Source: Irpex lacteus (lineage: Eukaryota > Basidiomycota > Agaricomycetes > Polyporales > Irpicaceae). From it: a stretch of 64,000 bases of DNA. The notes below the pieces were generated by a model. That model was given only the letters and a program-made list of their open reading frames with translations. It ran no database searches and was not told the origin of the DNA. Shown here piece after piece: positions 1-12,600 of the stretch. The stretch spans positions 744,001 through 808,000 of the forward strand of contig MQVO02000007.1 in assembly GCA_001986395.2 (NCBI GenBank), in the 5' to 3' direction. Every line of letters starts with the position of its first letter. The stretch's first letter is position 1. The position numbers and the translations under genes are program-made.

Positions 1-3000
1 CCGAAGTATCTAATACCACGAGCCCCGCATCGTCTCCAGCCAAAAGATCTACCTCTACTCCACACCCCCAAGGACCAGAGGCGTAGATCTGGAGTACGGA
101 ACAACACATCCGAGACTCGCTCTCCATAGGACCCAGATGATACGCCAGACGATGGAGAAAGAGGCGTAGTGCACCCAACAAGACATTCATGATGGAAAGG
201 ACACATGTGTGACCTGAAAAGGAAGGAGATGGTGGCTCGGTGTTGGGTCGCGGTAACGGTGAAACTCCTGGTTATCGGTCCCGCACTGCAGAGCACTCGC
301 TATCACAAGCCAACATCCAAGCACTGATGGAAACTGAGATGAAAGAAGTATCATGCGCATAGAGTACGGTGATGTGGGTACGTAGCTTACCTTTGATAAT
401 CCTCGGCGTAATCGCGTTGTTTATGGACCTTGACCTGTACCCATCGTGTACGATATCCATAAACGAATGCATGTACGCGATAACTCCGAGGAACTTACCG
501 GGCTCAGCAGATGGAGTGGCCCGCGTGGTAGTTTTTTTTAGCCTTGACGCCGCTCGAGGGGCCTTTAGACTTGGATCGCTTGTGCACACAGTATGGGAGA
601 TAGAGTGCACGGGATAGAATGACTGTAAAGAGTCCGTCAGCCTTGCTTAGACCAATGGTCGTGCAGAGCAACGGGACGGTACGTACTTACCGAAGCATCT
701 CCGGTTTCACTGGAGTCTTTATTGAAGCCATCAGCACGGACACACTAAAGGACTAGCGAACGGTTCTGCGTACGCACAGAAGTTAGAGGAATATAACATC
801 CTATCCTGAGCTCGATAAGGCTTATCAACAGCTCCCAGGTCCGAGGTAAGTCGGGATACATTCATGGCGCGTTTGCGTGGTCGTAGAAAGCGCAGCCCTG
901 CTAGTGAGCAGTAAGTATTGCTGATAAACTAGTAAACTACTTACCTGTGAATGGCATAGTATTTCTATGGGAGACGTTGATGCGCCTCGTCGTACTGCAA
1001 GCCTAGCGCAGTGCTCTTCAGTTCGCACGACAGAGCGCGTCACGACATGTAGGCCTATCGACCACAAGGTCCACCGTCCAAGGTCGCCAGGTCAACGGCA
1101 CTAAGGCCGCGGTCGTCGCAGCACGTCGCACCTGCCTCCATGATGGATGTCAATATTATGTAGATCTCGCTGTTGGCCGATCCGAGGTTGAAGGCTAAGT
1201 GCTAAGTTATGCGTGCCTTACGAATGAGCAATGCGGTGTCCGCCGATTTGTTGGGATGAAGAATCGGAGGCGGCGGGACCGGTGGACCAACTTCGGGTTG
1301 GGAGCTTGGAGAGCGCTGCGGTAGCCCGGTAAGCAAAGGGGGTTCCTGCTACATTGCATAGGATTGTCGGAGGAGGCTAGTATGTGGGTAAGTAAGTATG
1401 TTGACTGGATCATGTTCGGGCAAACGATCCTATGTTTTCGGAAAACTGTCCCTATCACTCAAAGACAGAGCCATATGCCTGCATGATTGAGTTAGTGGCC
1501 ACACGCTACACCAACACCCTTGCGATGACATTGCGTACCTTGCAATCGAGTGTCCTCTGCCAACAGGGCTAGATGTAACGCGTCGGGGTCTGGAGGGAGC
1601 GGATGGTGGCTCGGCCAACAAACGAGGCCAGAGACAAGGAAAGAAAGCGAGTCTAAACTAAACACGTACTTGATAGGCACACGAGAACTTAAAAGAGGGC
1701 GCCGCCACCGCCCGAGGAGTATGATGGCCGCACTTTTGAAGCTTTGACGTCGCCGGCGAGACCACAGCGTCTGGACGAGACAGCAGAATCCTAGATAGGT
1801 ATAGTCGGGTGATTCGGGGACTTTGAGTTTTTGTCTGCTTTGTGTAGCGTGTGTGAACAGATAAGGGTTATTGTGAAGAGACAAGCTCTGAACAACAAAG
1901 ATTAGCTCTCGATATGGTGGCTCTGCGCATGGGGTCAGTGTTTTACCCAATCAACAGCACTTGGTACTTACCGTTGCTCATGAGCGAGAACTGTGACCAA
2001 AGTAAATCAACAAAAGCTTGAGCACCGTTATTCGACGCTCACAAAGCTTTCCAAATGCGCTGTTAGTGGCGTACGCCGTTGAATAACCGGACGCTTTGTC
2101 GCTGTCAAAGAGCCCTAGTAGTCTGTAAGTAACAATCATAATCAATCACACAAAGTTACCGAACGTACTAGCACGAGAATACTATTGACCTTGGGCAGAG
2201 CTGCGGCCGCGAATCTCCACTGAAGGTGGGTGTAGGCTTCAAAGGCTCGACAAACCGAAATCGGCTGTGTCCTGTCGAGAGCCGACGTTAGCGCTCAATA
2301 TCAAAATGCGATATGTAAGTATGATGATGACGTCGGATGTCCTGCTCGATACATGACATCGTATACAGGCTCCCGTCACTTAGGTTGGCCGACTAATGAT
2401 TAATGGATGACTGCTGGGTTTTTGTAACACCATCGTACGCTAGCAACGTGTAAGTCTCAAACAAAAAACAAGATTTGCACAATACCGAGCGACGATTTGC
2501 AGGAAGATCAAGAGGGCACTGCGCACACAGATATAAACGGACTAGTCAATACAGGCAATCAAACAAGTCTACGTATACTCACAAATCGTGTCTATCAAGC
2601 TTGTTCTCGTCCGGCCGAGGGCCTTTCCCGGGGTCGCACGCCACTTAGGACTCGCCCGTCACGAAAGCAAGCTAACGACTCCCCTCGCACACGAGTCTCC
2701 GAAGTTTCCCAAATTGCTACTGTCGTCCCTAGAGGTAGTTGCCGGTGGGTCTAGACATGTAAGTAGCTGGGCATGCAGCTAGCTTTTGAGTTTGGTATTG
2801 TGAGCCTCGTTTCAGTGAAGGAAGACGTAAAGTGTACATCTAATGAACGTACCACACATGATGCATACGGAGCATGCAATGCAACTATGTACGTATACAT
2901 ACAGTACAGTATGGTGACAAGGACGGGGATGCCTATTCGCACGCATTACGACCGGTGACCGCGAAAGGAGTGTTCGGGCGTCGAGGGCGATGGAGCTTGG

Positions 3001-3810
3001 AGCCTTGGTGTTGTCGGGAGCACACAGATGGTAAGTAGCGCTCTCCAGATGTATTTACTTCGTGCTTTAGCGTGAGATGTGCGGAGCAATCATGGATACA
3101 CGTCAAGTCAGAGCGCGTCCGCCCTCGTACGTACGGGAATGGCGGTATCGGGTGCGCTGCTCGGGTCACTGAGCGCGTAGGTGGTGAGTGGTTACGAAAT
3201 CCGTGGATACAAGGAAGTTACCTGACTTGACTTCGCAGGATTTGGTAGTATGTGTTACTTACTTGGGGAGCGGGAGGTGATTACCACACGACACACGAGG
3301 AGAAGGAGACACACGAGCGGTCCATGCCCTTGCAAACTTGTGCGCCCCGACTTTGTTCATCTTTTTCACAGTTGCTACTCCACAAACCTCCACTACTAGA
3401 CGTTAATCTTCCACCTGGAAGCAACCTGGAAGATCGTATACGTAGTAGCGAGAGACTTGCAAGCTTCGTTCTTGAACTTCCTCATGAGGGAAAGGCGCTG
3501 CGTCTCGCCTTGCAAGCCTTGACAACCATCTACCGGCGTCCTGTATCTGCCAGTCGTCCTATCACATGGCAAGGGTCCGTCCAGTCCAATCGCATGCCGT
3601 CAATCAAGTGGCCACACCCACGCCGGCATTCACGTCTGCAACAATCATCCAATGAAAACGCACCGTCAACCGCAATGCCTATCACAACCACAAATCCGCG
3701 TTCGCCAGTGGTGAGAGAGGTTACATAGTGGATAGACGGGCGGTCCGTCCAATTGACACACCATCGGGGATTCGTATTCGTATTCCTAGATTGAGTTCTG
3801 TTACAGTCGC
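1..3810 (+). repeat. Left arm of large inverted repeat
   Basis: This stretch recurs in reverse complement at about 17080-20397. Base 1 pairs with about 20397, and near-continuous similarity runs to 3664, which pairs with about 17109. After an extra 116 bp or so in this arm, an exact 15-nt match (3795-3809 with 17080-17094) marks the last clear similarity. The arm starts at the window edge, so its outer end is not visible. It holds only short open frames. Several GTAAGT/ACTTAC strings suggest an old intron-rich gene, reading minus in this arm, that has decayed. Frames shared with the other arm (for example 3252-3728 here and 17140-17544 there) differ at many amino acids, which fits non-coding drift. 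I recognise no transposase. Confidence 0.85.
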
Positions 3811-6500
3811 AGGAGATGACCGAACATACAGTATGACAGCGTAACATAACCAGCCAGTCGTAGCGAGGCCACACAACAGAAGCTTCCACCTTCCAAATTC
3901 CGGAATACGTACTTCAAGACGAGCGATGAGCGATGTCCGCGGAGCTTCGCTGTCTGATAGAGTACGAGCCTGGTTATGGAAGTCTCGCTTGTGGTGGGGG
4001 TTGTCTTGAGTGCTTGGCCGTGCGACCTGGGCTTCCTCCTCATTGACCGCCTCCTCCACGGTCTTCTACAGTACGTACCTCCCGCCTCGACCTCTTCACC
4101 CCTTCTCACCCCTCGTGCACCCCTCTACATCCCAACGCACCGACACCTCGATCCCGGACAAAGAGAACAAGGCAATACAGACAATTAACCGGTGTCCGTA
4201 GATTACACCTGTCAATGTATAATTTACCTTTTGCGTATACGTACCGGAACGCTTTCCGATTGTGCGCTGTTGTAGTGGTGTTGTACTCGGTACGCGACGA
4301 GGAGCATTCCGCCCGTCGTCGAAGATGCAAGCGAGGCACATCGCCGCTCCCGCCCCGCTCTGATAGTTCGCCGGACTTGCTTACCTACGCGAACGGCGCG
4401 CCCGTAAGTATTTACAATCCTACCTGCCAATCCTGCGTCCTTAAGTAGCACCAGGACGTACAAGGTTAGCTCGTCGTCGGGGATCAGAACATCCTCTGTG
4501 TCGACACGGTTGACGGCCAAGATGGTGAGTCTGAGGAACGCGACAAGACCACGAACGCGCGGTCGACGATAATTGGCATGGGAATTCGAAAAGCTTGATA
4601 AGTGAGTTCGTGCCGTAACCACCGAACTCTAACGTAAACAATGCAGGGATTGCCAAGATTGGTAGGGAAGAAGAAAGATTGGTAGGGAAGAGGAAGGAGA
4701 AGAGGGATTGGTTGGTGGAGGAAGGGGGAGGATCATCGCTGGTAGGGTCGCGTAACGCCTGGCGCGGCGCGCGCGGTGCCGCGTGTGGCTGGGGGTTTGA
4801 TTGGTTGGTTGGTTGGTGGGAAAGAGAACGGGTATGTCGCGATTGGGCTTGACTAGACAGTATACATTATTATTGCAGTAAGCATACGTAGTCGACTTTA
4901 CTGTAAGTCAAGACCTTGCACGTACACAGTACTTGGACCTAGTACCTAGCTAACACATCTCCTAATCCTTCGAACATGGTATACAGCACTGCCGGGTCTC
5001 GCATCAACCAATACTTACACCACAGTACCACTACACTTGAAACCTCACAAAGCACCTTCTAGTCTTATCACCAGTGGCCCAGTGGAGGATCCTAGGAGCC
5101 CAACACCACCTTCAGACTTCAGAGTTCACAGCGCCCGTGCCTATGAATAGATGAACGATCATTGTAAGTGGACCCAGCATATCCACTTCCGGTAAGAACT
5201 CGGACTGTACGAATCCACTTTTGGGAGGCGTTCTGGAAGGAGTGGATTGGCTATGGTGTTGAGAAGGAGTGGAATGGCCATGGGGGTTGGGTCCGTTTTG
5301 ATTGGCCAGTGAGAAGAGAGAGATGATGAAGGGTTGGTTGGGTTTGACGTGGGAGAGTGCAGGGTTAGTCGAGCTGCCATCGGTTTCGAGTTGCTTGATG
5401 ACTGCAGTTCAAAGCACTTATGAGAGAGCTAACGTTAACAGCGTTGTTCTGCGTAAGGAGTGCACCAACAATGGTGGAATATTCATGATCATAGTGCACA
5501 CGACACAAAACGACGCAGGACTTTCTTCAAGCCTCCTCGCGTCCGTCGTTCAAGTTGGTGAGCAAGCCAATCAAGGGACACGACGAGACGATTGGCTAAC
5601 GAGGTGATTCCCTGGGAACCGGCAAGCTCCTTGTGTGCGGCGAAATCGGAGTTATGTGATTGGTTGATTATTGGTCTGTCTGGGTTTACGTACGTCCGTA
5701 CGCACTGGTGTTTAGAGGACGACGGCCGACGATGCTCATCGTCGTCGTTGCTGTGCTGAAGTCTGAAGCTAAATCTGGGAATGCAACGGCGGGCGGTGTG
5801 CTCAGGGCATCTCTCATCGAGGCGCAAGGCCACACTTGTCATTGATGGGGCAACCGATCACTTTTCATGTGCTGTTCACGGTGCAGCCCGTAATAAAGTG
5901 CATGATTTACCTGTGATTTACACGTACACGTATGTTTCACGATCTGCTACGCCCTGAAGGAGCTGATAGTGGTGATAGACTATTAGGGGGATGCGTATGG
6001 CCAGGGCAGGGAGACGGACGGCGGTGATGCATGATGCGCCAAGCGTGGATGGTAGGTTCGGTGGGGATATGCATGGAGGAAGTCAATCGTAAACATGAAA
6101 AAATCGGTGTGGGTCGGTTAGCAGCCTAAAGAGAGACGGCGAGGAGGGAGGGGGATACATAGCACATGGAGGACTGTGTTCTGGGTGCGGGTAGGACGGA
6201 TGCGGTAAGGATGGGAGGGAGAACAGAAAGAGCGGGGGCTCCGTGGCTGAGGCGAGGATACACCAGAGACCGAGGACGGTGGCAAAGGGCGGTGGCTGCG
6301 GTGGCTGGGCAGACGAGGGCCTGGGAACAACAGAGGCTGAGAGAGCGGCCGCAGAGGAGGAGCATCGTGGCACGGCGCCAGTCTCGTGTTTCTCCGATGA
6401 TCAATGCTCAATTTGCCCGAGAGCGCTCATTGGTTCTTCCCCCAATCGCGATCTCGAATCTGCACGCGACCCAGATACGCATCTGAGATAGCGATCTTCG
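3811..6500. other. Spacer between repeat arms, no gene seen
   Basis: Left part of the unique spacer. It holds short open frames with no recognisable domain, several palindromic TACGTAC strings, and purine-rich low-complexity DNA at 4660-4830. I see no gene. Confidence 0.5.
4660..4830 (+). repeat. Purine-rich / GGTT low-complexity tract
   Basis: Two adjacent copies of a GATTGGTAGGGAAGA-like unit (4659-4698) run into G/A-rich DNA and a short GGTT repeat near 4800-4818. No coding potential. Confidence 0.6.
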
Positions 6501-6695
6501 CCTCGAGCGCTCTATAGCAGGGCCTCCCAGCGTCTGTGGTGTGACGGTGTGAGGTATATATCATCCCCCGCGGTGAGTGCCCCGCTGTCCCCTTCGACTG
6601 CCTCTTGTGGCCACATCACCCATCCTCATCCTCATCCACCACTTGTACCACTGACCATCAGTCAACCTCTCTCCTTTGTATATTCCATCCTCGCC

Positions 6696-7995
6696 ATGTC
6701 TTCATTCGCAGCGGCCGTCGTTTCAAGACTCGCCTCATTAAGCCCCATACACAAGGACATGACGGACACGGAGAGTATCATATCTTCACAAGGTACGCGT
6801 CACGTTCGCCGTCAATCACACTCGCACAGTCACTCACACTTTAGTACATCCAGGCGCCTGCTCATCGTCGCTCGCGAGCTCGTCCACCAGCGACGCCTCC
6901 TTCGACGCCCGCTACACCCACCCAGACCACGCCCTCACTGCCTCGCCCGTCGCCACTCGCTACGACACCACCCCCAACAAAGGCGGGCTCCGGAGAAACG
7001 AGCACCTGGCCGTTCTTCTGCACAGGAGTCTCTGGAAGGTAAGGTTCAACTCGTGTTTGATGAGTCCCAACACGTGGCTAATCACCCCATCCAATCCACA
7101 CAGCCAGACTCCCAGGCATCCCGCTGCGACATCTTCCTCTGCAGCCGCAAGTTCTCCATCTTTGAACGCAGACATGTAAGTTCCCCGTCCCATCTCTCCA
7201 TTATCACAATCCCCCCACCACTATCATCATCAGCCTACGAGCGCTCCTTGCTAACCGTATCTCCCTGCACAGCACTGCCGAAAGTGCGGCGGCGTCTTCT
7301 GCGCAGACTGCTCAACCCACGCAACTACCCTCCTCGACACTTCGCACCTCCCCTTCCTCAACCCACCCAAAGGCACCCCCATCGCCGCCTACGCCTCTCC
7401 CGAGTCCCCCGTCCTCGCCGCGCGCGTCTGCGACGAGTGCTGGGACCAGATCCACGGCACCAAGAGCCCGCGCAGCCGCATCCTCCAGCAGAAGAAGCTC
7501 GAGGAGGCGGAACAGTGGGAGGACAGCAGCTCCACCGGGTCGAGTACCAGCTCCCCGCGCACACCGCACACCCCGCTCGACGCTCTCCCTCCCTCGTTGT
7601 CCCGTATGCCTCTCCGACGCGCACACACCAGCCCACGCGTGCACACCCTCTCCAGCACCGCCTCCCAATCCTCTTCTTCCGCCTCCTCGTCTGACTGCAA
7701 CACCAACACTACCACCACATCAAGTGAACTCGACGCCTACCCCCTGCGCCACGCCTCCGCCATCTGCAAAGCCAACGGCGGCGGCCGCTGGCAGCCGAAA
7801 CCATGCGTCGAGGTCATTGGCGTCAAGGTCCCCGGTGCGAAGGCGGCGTACGAGCTCGAGATGGAGCGCGAGGAGGAGGAGAGACGGATGTCGCGGTTGA
7901 ACCCTGTCGTCAAGGATGGCGACTTCCAGCTGTGGTTCCCCAGGGATGTGGAGCCGAGGAGCGTCGCTGGGCCGTACACCCTCTCGACGTTCTGA
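6696..7995 (+). CDS. FYVE zinc-finger protein
   Basis: A four-exon model reads through cleanly: 6696-6792, 7...6845-7038, 7104-7175 and 7273-7995, giving 361 aa. Introns are 52, 65 and 97 nt with GT..AG ends. Exons 3 and 4 join to give a FYVE finger at about residues 105-177, with eight cysteines at 105, 110, 123, 126, 131, 134, 174 and 177. It includes the RRHHCRKCG ligand motif and the closing RVC. FYVE domains bind phosphatidylinositol-3-phosphate on endosomal and vacuolar membranes, so a role in endosomal traffic is likely by family. The rest is Ser/Thr/Pro-rich with an acidic helical stretch near the C-terminus. A TATA-like string lies at about 6555. The gene is the only clear one between the inverted repeat arms. 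The first CxxC spacing is CxxxxC, slightly unusual. Confidence 0.85.
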
Positions 7996-8100
7996 GGGGT
8001 GGTGTGTTTTTGGACTGTTTGTTTGTTTGTGGTCATTTGCCGACTCCGATGCTGTCGATTTTTGCTTGCTATCATTATGTTGTATTCTCTATGCTTTCCT

Positions 8101-8150
8101 CGCTCCTCTCTCCCTCTCTCCCTCTCTCCCTCTCTCCTCGCTCTCGGATA
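8101..8150 (+). repeat. CT-rich microsatellite
   Basis: Imperfect CTCTCCCT units just downstream of the FYVE gene, probably within its 3' untranslated region. Confidence 0.75.
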
Positions 8151-8449
8151 CTCCCCCTCTCTCCCGCTCCTCTGCGATACCTCCCTCTCACCCTCCTATC
8201 ACCCTGTTGTGTTTTTGTTTGTTTGTCTGCTTTTATACCATCCATCCACGCATCCACCGCCTGCATACTCCTGCAATCACCCATTCACTGTTCATTGTGC
8301 ATATAATACACTCTTCCATCCATCCGCTTGCAACGGTTACGTAATTTATAACCCTCTCCCACCACCTTCCCATTGCTTCACTCGTATAATTCACCTGCCT
8401 TTTCTGTGGTCTACTTTAATACTTTCCTGCGTTGTTCCTTACATTTGGG

Positions 8450-9600
8450 GATAGTGATTAGTGGGGTTTCTTCTATGATAGATTTTCTTGTGCGTGTGCT
8501 GTACTAGTAGCTAGCTATTGTGATCGAGTACGTATACTTTGCAGATGCAGATGGTACTCGGTTTTAGAGATTATGGATATGGTTTTTGATATGCAAGATG
8601 ACGCGTGAACTTGTGCGAAGGCTGGTATGGAAAGTGCATACAAACCTCTACGACGCCAGTTTGGAAGACAGAGGCTTGGGAGTTATCAAGTTCATGGAAG
8701 TCTGGATCGATATCCAACATACTCCTCATTCGCTAGCATCGCCGAATTGAGAGAACGCCTGCTTCAGGCTCATCGATAAGATGCAGATGAACTCGCGTGG
8801 GAGGAAAGCTGGAATTCTGTCACGATCATCATGAGAGTCTCGACTCGTCGTCCACTCGCGTTCTCTCGATTGAAGATGGACGGTGGGCGGGAGGATGGAC
8901 GTACGGTGTCAGGACGGTGAGAGATCGGTATGGTTTTTTGGGTTAGTGCGACGACATAAGTACACGCTAGGTAGGACTAGTAGATGTAGGTTCATATATT
9001 CATAGGGGGTTGGAGAGGCTCGAGAGATGAATAGGGAGAGGACTGCGTTCTACTGCCTGTTCGGGCCTGCGCTCTGATCGAAAGCTCATAAATAAACCTA
9101 CATAGCCAGAGAATATTTCCACAGGGTCCCTCTTCATGCGACTGACACTCGGATCTCAGTGTGACCCACGAATCCGGCGTTGAATGGCTACTGTTCAGGC
9201 AGCTTGTTCAGTCTAGATCCTGGGTGTTTACACCGACGCGAACGGGTGCTTCGTACCGCCACCTAGTTCAGTAGTAACTAGTAAAGTAGCTGAGATATTG
9301 GCCAGTCCTTACGCCACCTATTCGAGGAGTAAATTAGCTGAGACATTGGACGCTCTTTAGCACGCACCCCACAAACTACACAGACACCCCCGTCGAACAT
9401 TTGAATCCCCGAAGACGCTACTGGTCCTCGTTCGGCCGGTGGGAGTTGGGAGGCTTTCGGACGCGCCTCTTTCGTTGGCTAAAATTGCTGTACTGTGAGT
9501 AAAGCAGCCTTAGTCGCACTGTACTCAGGCGGTAGCCGTAGTCGGGTTCACGATCGCCATCACTGCCAGGGACGTCCAAGCCAGCCTGCCTAATCCTAAT
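8450..9600. other. Intergenic, no gene; short imperfect direct repeat
   Basis: No coding signal. At about 9255-9350 a block of roughly 50 bp beginning ACGCCACCTA and ending TTAGCTGAGA-ATTGG is present twice in tandem, imperfectly. Confidence 0.45.
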
Positions 9601-12600
9601 AGTCTGTACCTCCGAAATTGCAGCAGTGCGGGGACGAAAGGCCTCGACCACTCAGCAAGCCCACATTGAACATCGCACATGGATCCGATCCATTGGAAGT
9701 TTACCGTGAATACCCGTTTTTGCGGTCGTGTGCCATGATGCCCTTCGGACGATTGAATTTGTATTTCGAGGCCAAATGGACCAATGGCGATCTCCAGGCC
9801 ATATTAATTCGGAATTCATCGATCAGGACGATGGGAGGGCGCGAGAGAGCTAGAAGAGAGGCGCGCGGTACCGGCGGTTGTGTGGTGTGGTGTGCTAACG
9901 ATCGGTACCTGCAGCTGGACTATGGACGAGTCCCTGGACCTGGCGAGGCTTTTGATAGTCAGTTGAACGTTTACTTCCGCTGTTTGATCGTACTAGAGGC
10001 AACGTACGACTTTCCTCGAGCTCTCTGCTCTCTCACTTCTTGCGTTTTGCGGTGAAGTGGTTCGTGGGAAGTTCCACGTTCAGAGGTAAGCGCGCAACAT
10101 GTTCTTGCATTTGGGCGTTACCAACTTACCACACGGAGGTAAGATCCGAAAACAAATCGCTGATGTATGTTGATTTTCCCGCTCTAACTGCACCGAGGAT
10201 TTCGACATAAGAAAACAGCTGTCGGCCGTAGCTAGGAGACAGTTTCTACAGCGAGCAAGTGCGAGCCATCTCCCGGTCTTGATGGTAATATTCTGAATTG
10301 TTTTCATTTTTTGATCAGAACGAATCGCACCGCCTTCGCGGTCGTTGGCCGTGAGCGGTAGAGAATGTGTGAGTGTTCAATCGATCTCCCATGCTGCTTA
10401 CTGATTATCCTGCAGAGATGTACGTACACCGGTCAGATCTAATCATATCGCACGAGTGATGATTCGACGACGATCTCTATGTAGGGAAAACAACGACAGC
10501 AAGAAGTCGAACAGCGTGCGGTCCGGGGATAGCAGAACGGTGTTCACGCGGTTGAACTTGAACTCTGGTCTTATGTGCACAATTCTACGGTACGCCCTTC
10601 CGACTCTTTGCTGCTTGGTATTGGTCGACACTGAGAGAAGCTGGATGTGAGTCATTGCGCGGCATCTACTTCAACCTTTGGCGCATGACGTGTCTTCTGT
10701 GCGTTGTACGGGCTCACGTTGCACAAGCTTTAGAGGCGGGAAGTACACGCCATTGAAGCTTTATTGGTGAGGAGAGACTCCATCGGCATGAGGTAAATAA
10801 TATCACTTGTCTTAGACATCAGTTCTCGAACAACGTAAGTCGTTCACTGCTCATCGCTCTTATGACTCGCTATCCAGCCCACAGACCACCATAATGAAAG
10901 TCGAGATCGTCAGTATAGAGAATCACGAGCCCTGTCGTTCGGCGGGGTCCAAGCTCCTGGCGCGCATCCATCTAGACTTCTCAGGGCTTCTACCGTTGGA
11001 ATGCACCCTCTTCTTGAGCCTGCCAATCTATCCGTATGAAGCCGGTACGTCTACACGCTGGAGTCTCGACCTTCGTTTACATGTCAAGAGCACTCCGACT
11101 CGAAGGTGAAGGAGTAGAGCATACGTAAAGATTCGAGGTATGATATGCTGATGATCAGGGATAAGTCCCGTGGGGGTGACTTGAGAAGAGCACACTGATC
11201 TTCGAAAGAAGGAGGTTGCAGTAACGTGGACGATTATCGATCTATGGTGGCTGAAGGTTGGTAAGTACCTGTCAATGATCCTCTCGATTACGTTGGCCAA
11301 TGATCACAGTCGTGTCCCGTGCTAATAATCCATGACTATCCTCGACTTCACGAAGGTTCGTTCACATTGTAGTGACTTGTGAGAAGTATATTGTGAACCA
11401 GTGAGTTTTCATCAAGTAGTCCACTATCGCTGCAATAGCGTAAGGCCTCACAATCTTGGCTGGATTGCGACTCAACAAGGCCCGTAGGGCTCGTGAACGC
11501 TCACGCGACCTAGGCAATGAGTGGCAATTCCTGGAAAACAAGAGGTACCCGAGTCAGCGAAATGAAGATCTCCCTTCTTATTGATTGAAGGTGTCAAAAT
11601 CGACGTAAGTGAGTCCAGAATTCCTTCACGTACGCTCACACCCGCATTATAGAAAGACCTCCGTTCCAGGATTGGTCGTGAACACAAGCATGTTCTTACT
11701 TACTCGATATAGTAAAACTGGCCACCAACGCAACATCTTCCGCCCGCAAGGCTTGTATGCTGCCCATCCAATCATATACAGTCTGTCTCGTGTGCATCAC
11801 ATTATGTATTCCCTGACCAACTAATCCAGATCCGCCAGCGTCCATTAGCCAACGTTCACACTATACCATACGACATCGACCACGTTACCCTCCATTTCAC
11901 TCTCACAGTGGATGCTCGTGCCCTTAGTACTCACTACGCCCACTCTTTTGATCTAGATTACAAGCCTCGACTTACACATGTCCGGCCTACAACAACACGC
12001 CCATAGCACAACAAGAGAGGCAACCTAAATCCGTCGTCAACGTATAGGGGCGTATTGTTACTACGCCCCGCCTCGTTGTTTCCGCGATGCACTTGAATTC
12101 TCAAGTCGTCGCCTGATAATAGATAACTAAATGATCTAGTGAGGCACAAGGAGCGGAAATGATTTGCGCGGGAGTGTCGTAGCTATACGACTATAGCACG
12201 CAGAGAATAAGTTACGTATGGTACGTACATGACATGGCTGGTCACTAAGCGGTCCTACCTTCTGGTGGCTGAGTCGGAAACTACGTATGCAGTGCGTTCG
12301 TTGACACTATAGCAAGTGCGATATAATATAACGCATACGTACATGCGAGCATCTTCGCAATGGTTGCGCCCATAGCTTTATGACGTTCACTCTTGTGGTA
12401 TTCAATGCACCTCACCTGATTGATGTTGTCCTTGCCATTTCTGCCATTGTAGACATGGCGTAGTGGAAGCTATACGAAGAGGAACGTGGACTCTGGGTCA
12501 GCGTACGACATTGGCACTTCGATGGTGTAGTACAGCTGTGGATGAGAAAGCCACAAGATAAGATAAGATGATCAGAGGAGCATCATCGCGCTGATTGATC

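Noticed and set aside
3252..3728. 158-codon frame shared with the other repeat arm (17140-17544)
   Set aside because: The arms differ at many amino acids and the frames end differently, as expected for non-coding DNA.
6549..7694. Longest open frame (381 codons) over the FYVE gene
   Set aside because: It crosses three good introns and reads Arg/Pro/His-rich nonsense; the spliced frame gives the zinc finger instead.
9618..10055. 145-codon open frame in the spacer
   Set aside because: No domain, no promoter or splice context, only a weak similarity to another decayed stretch at 21.0 kb.
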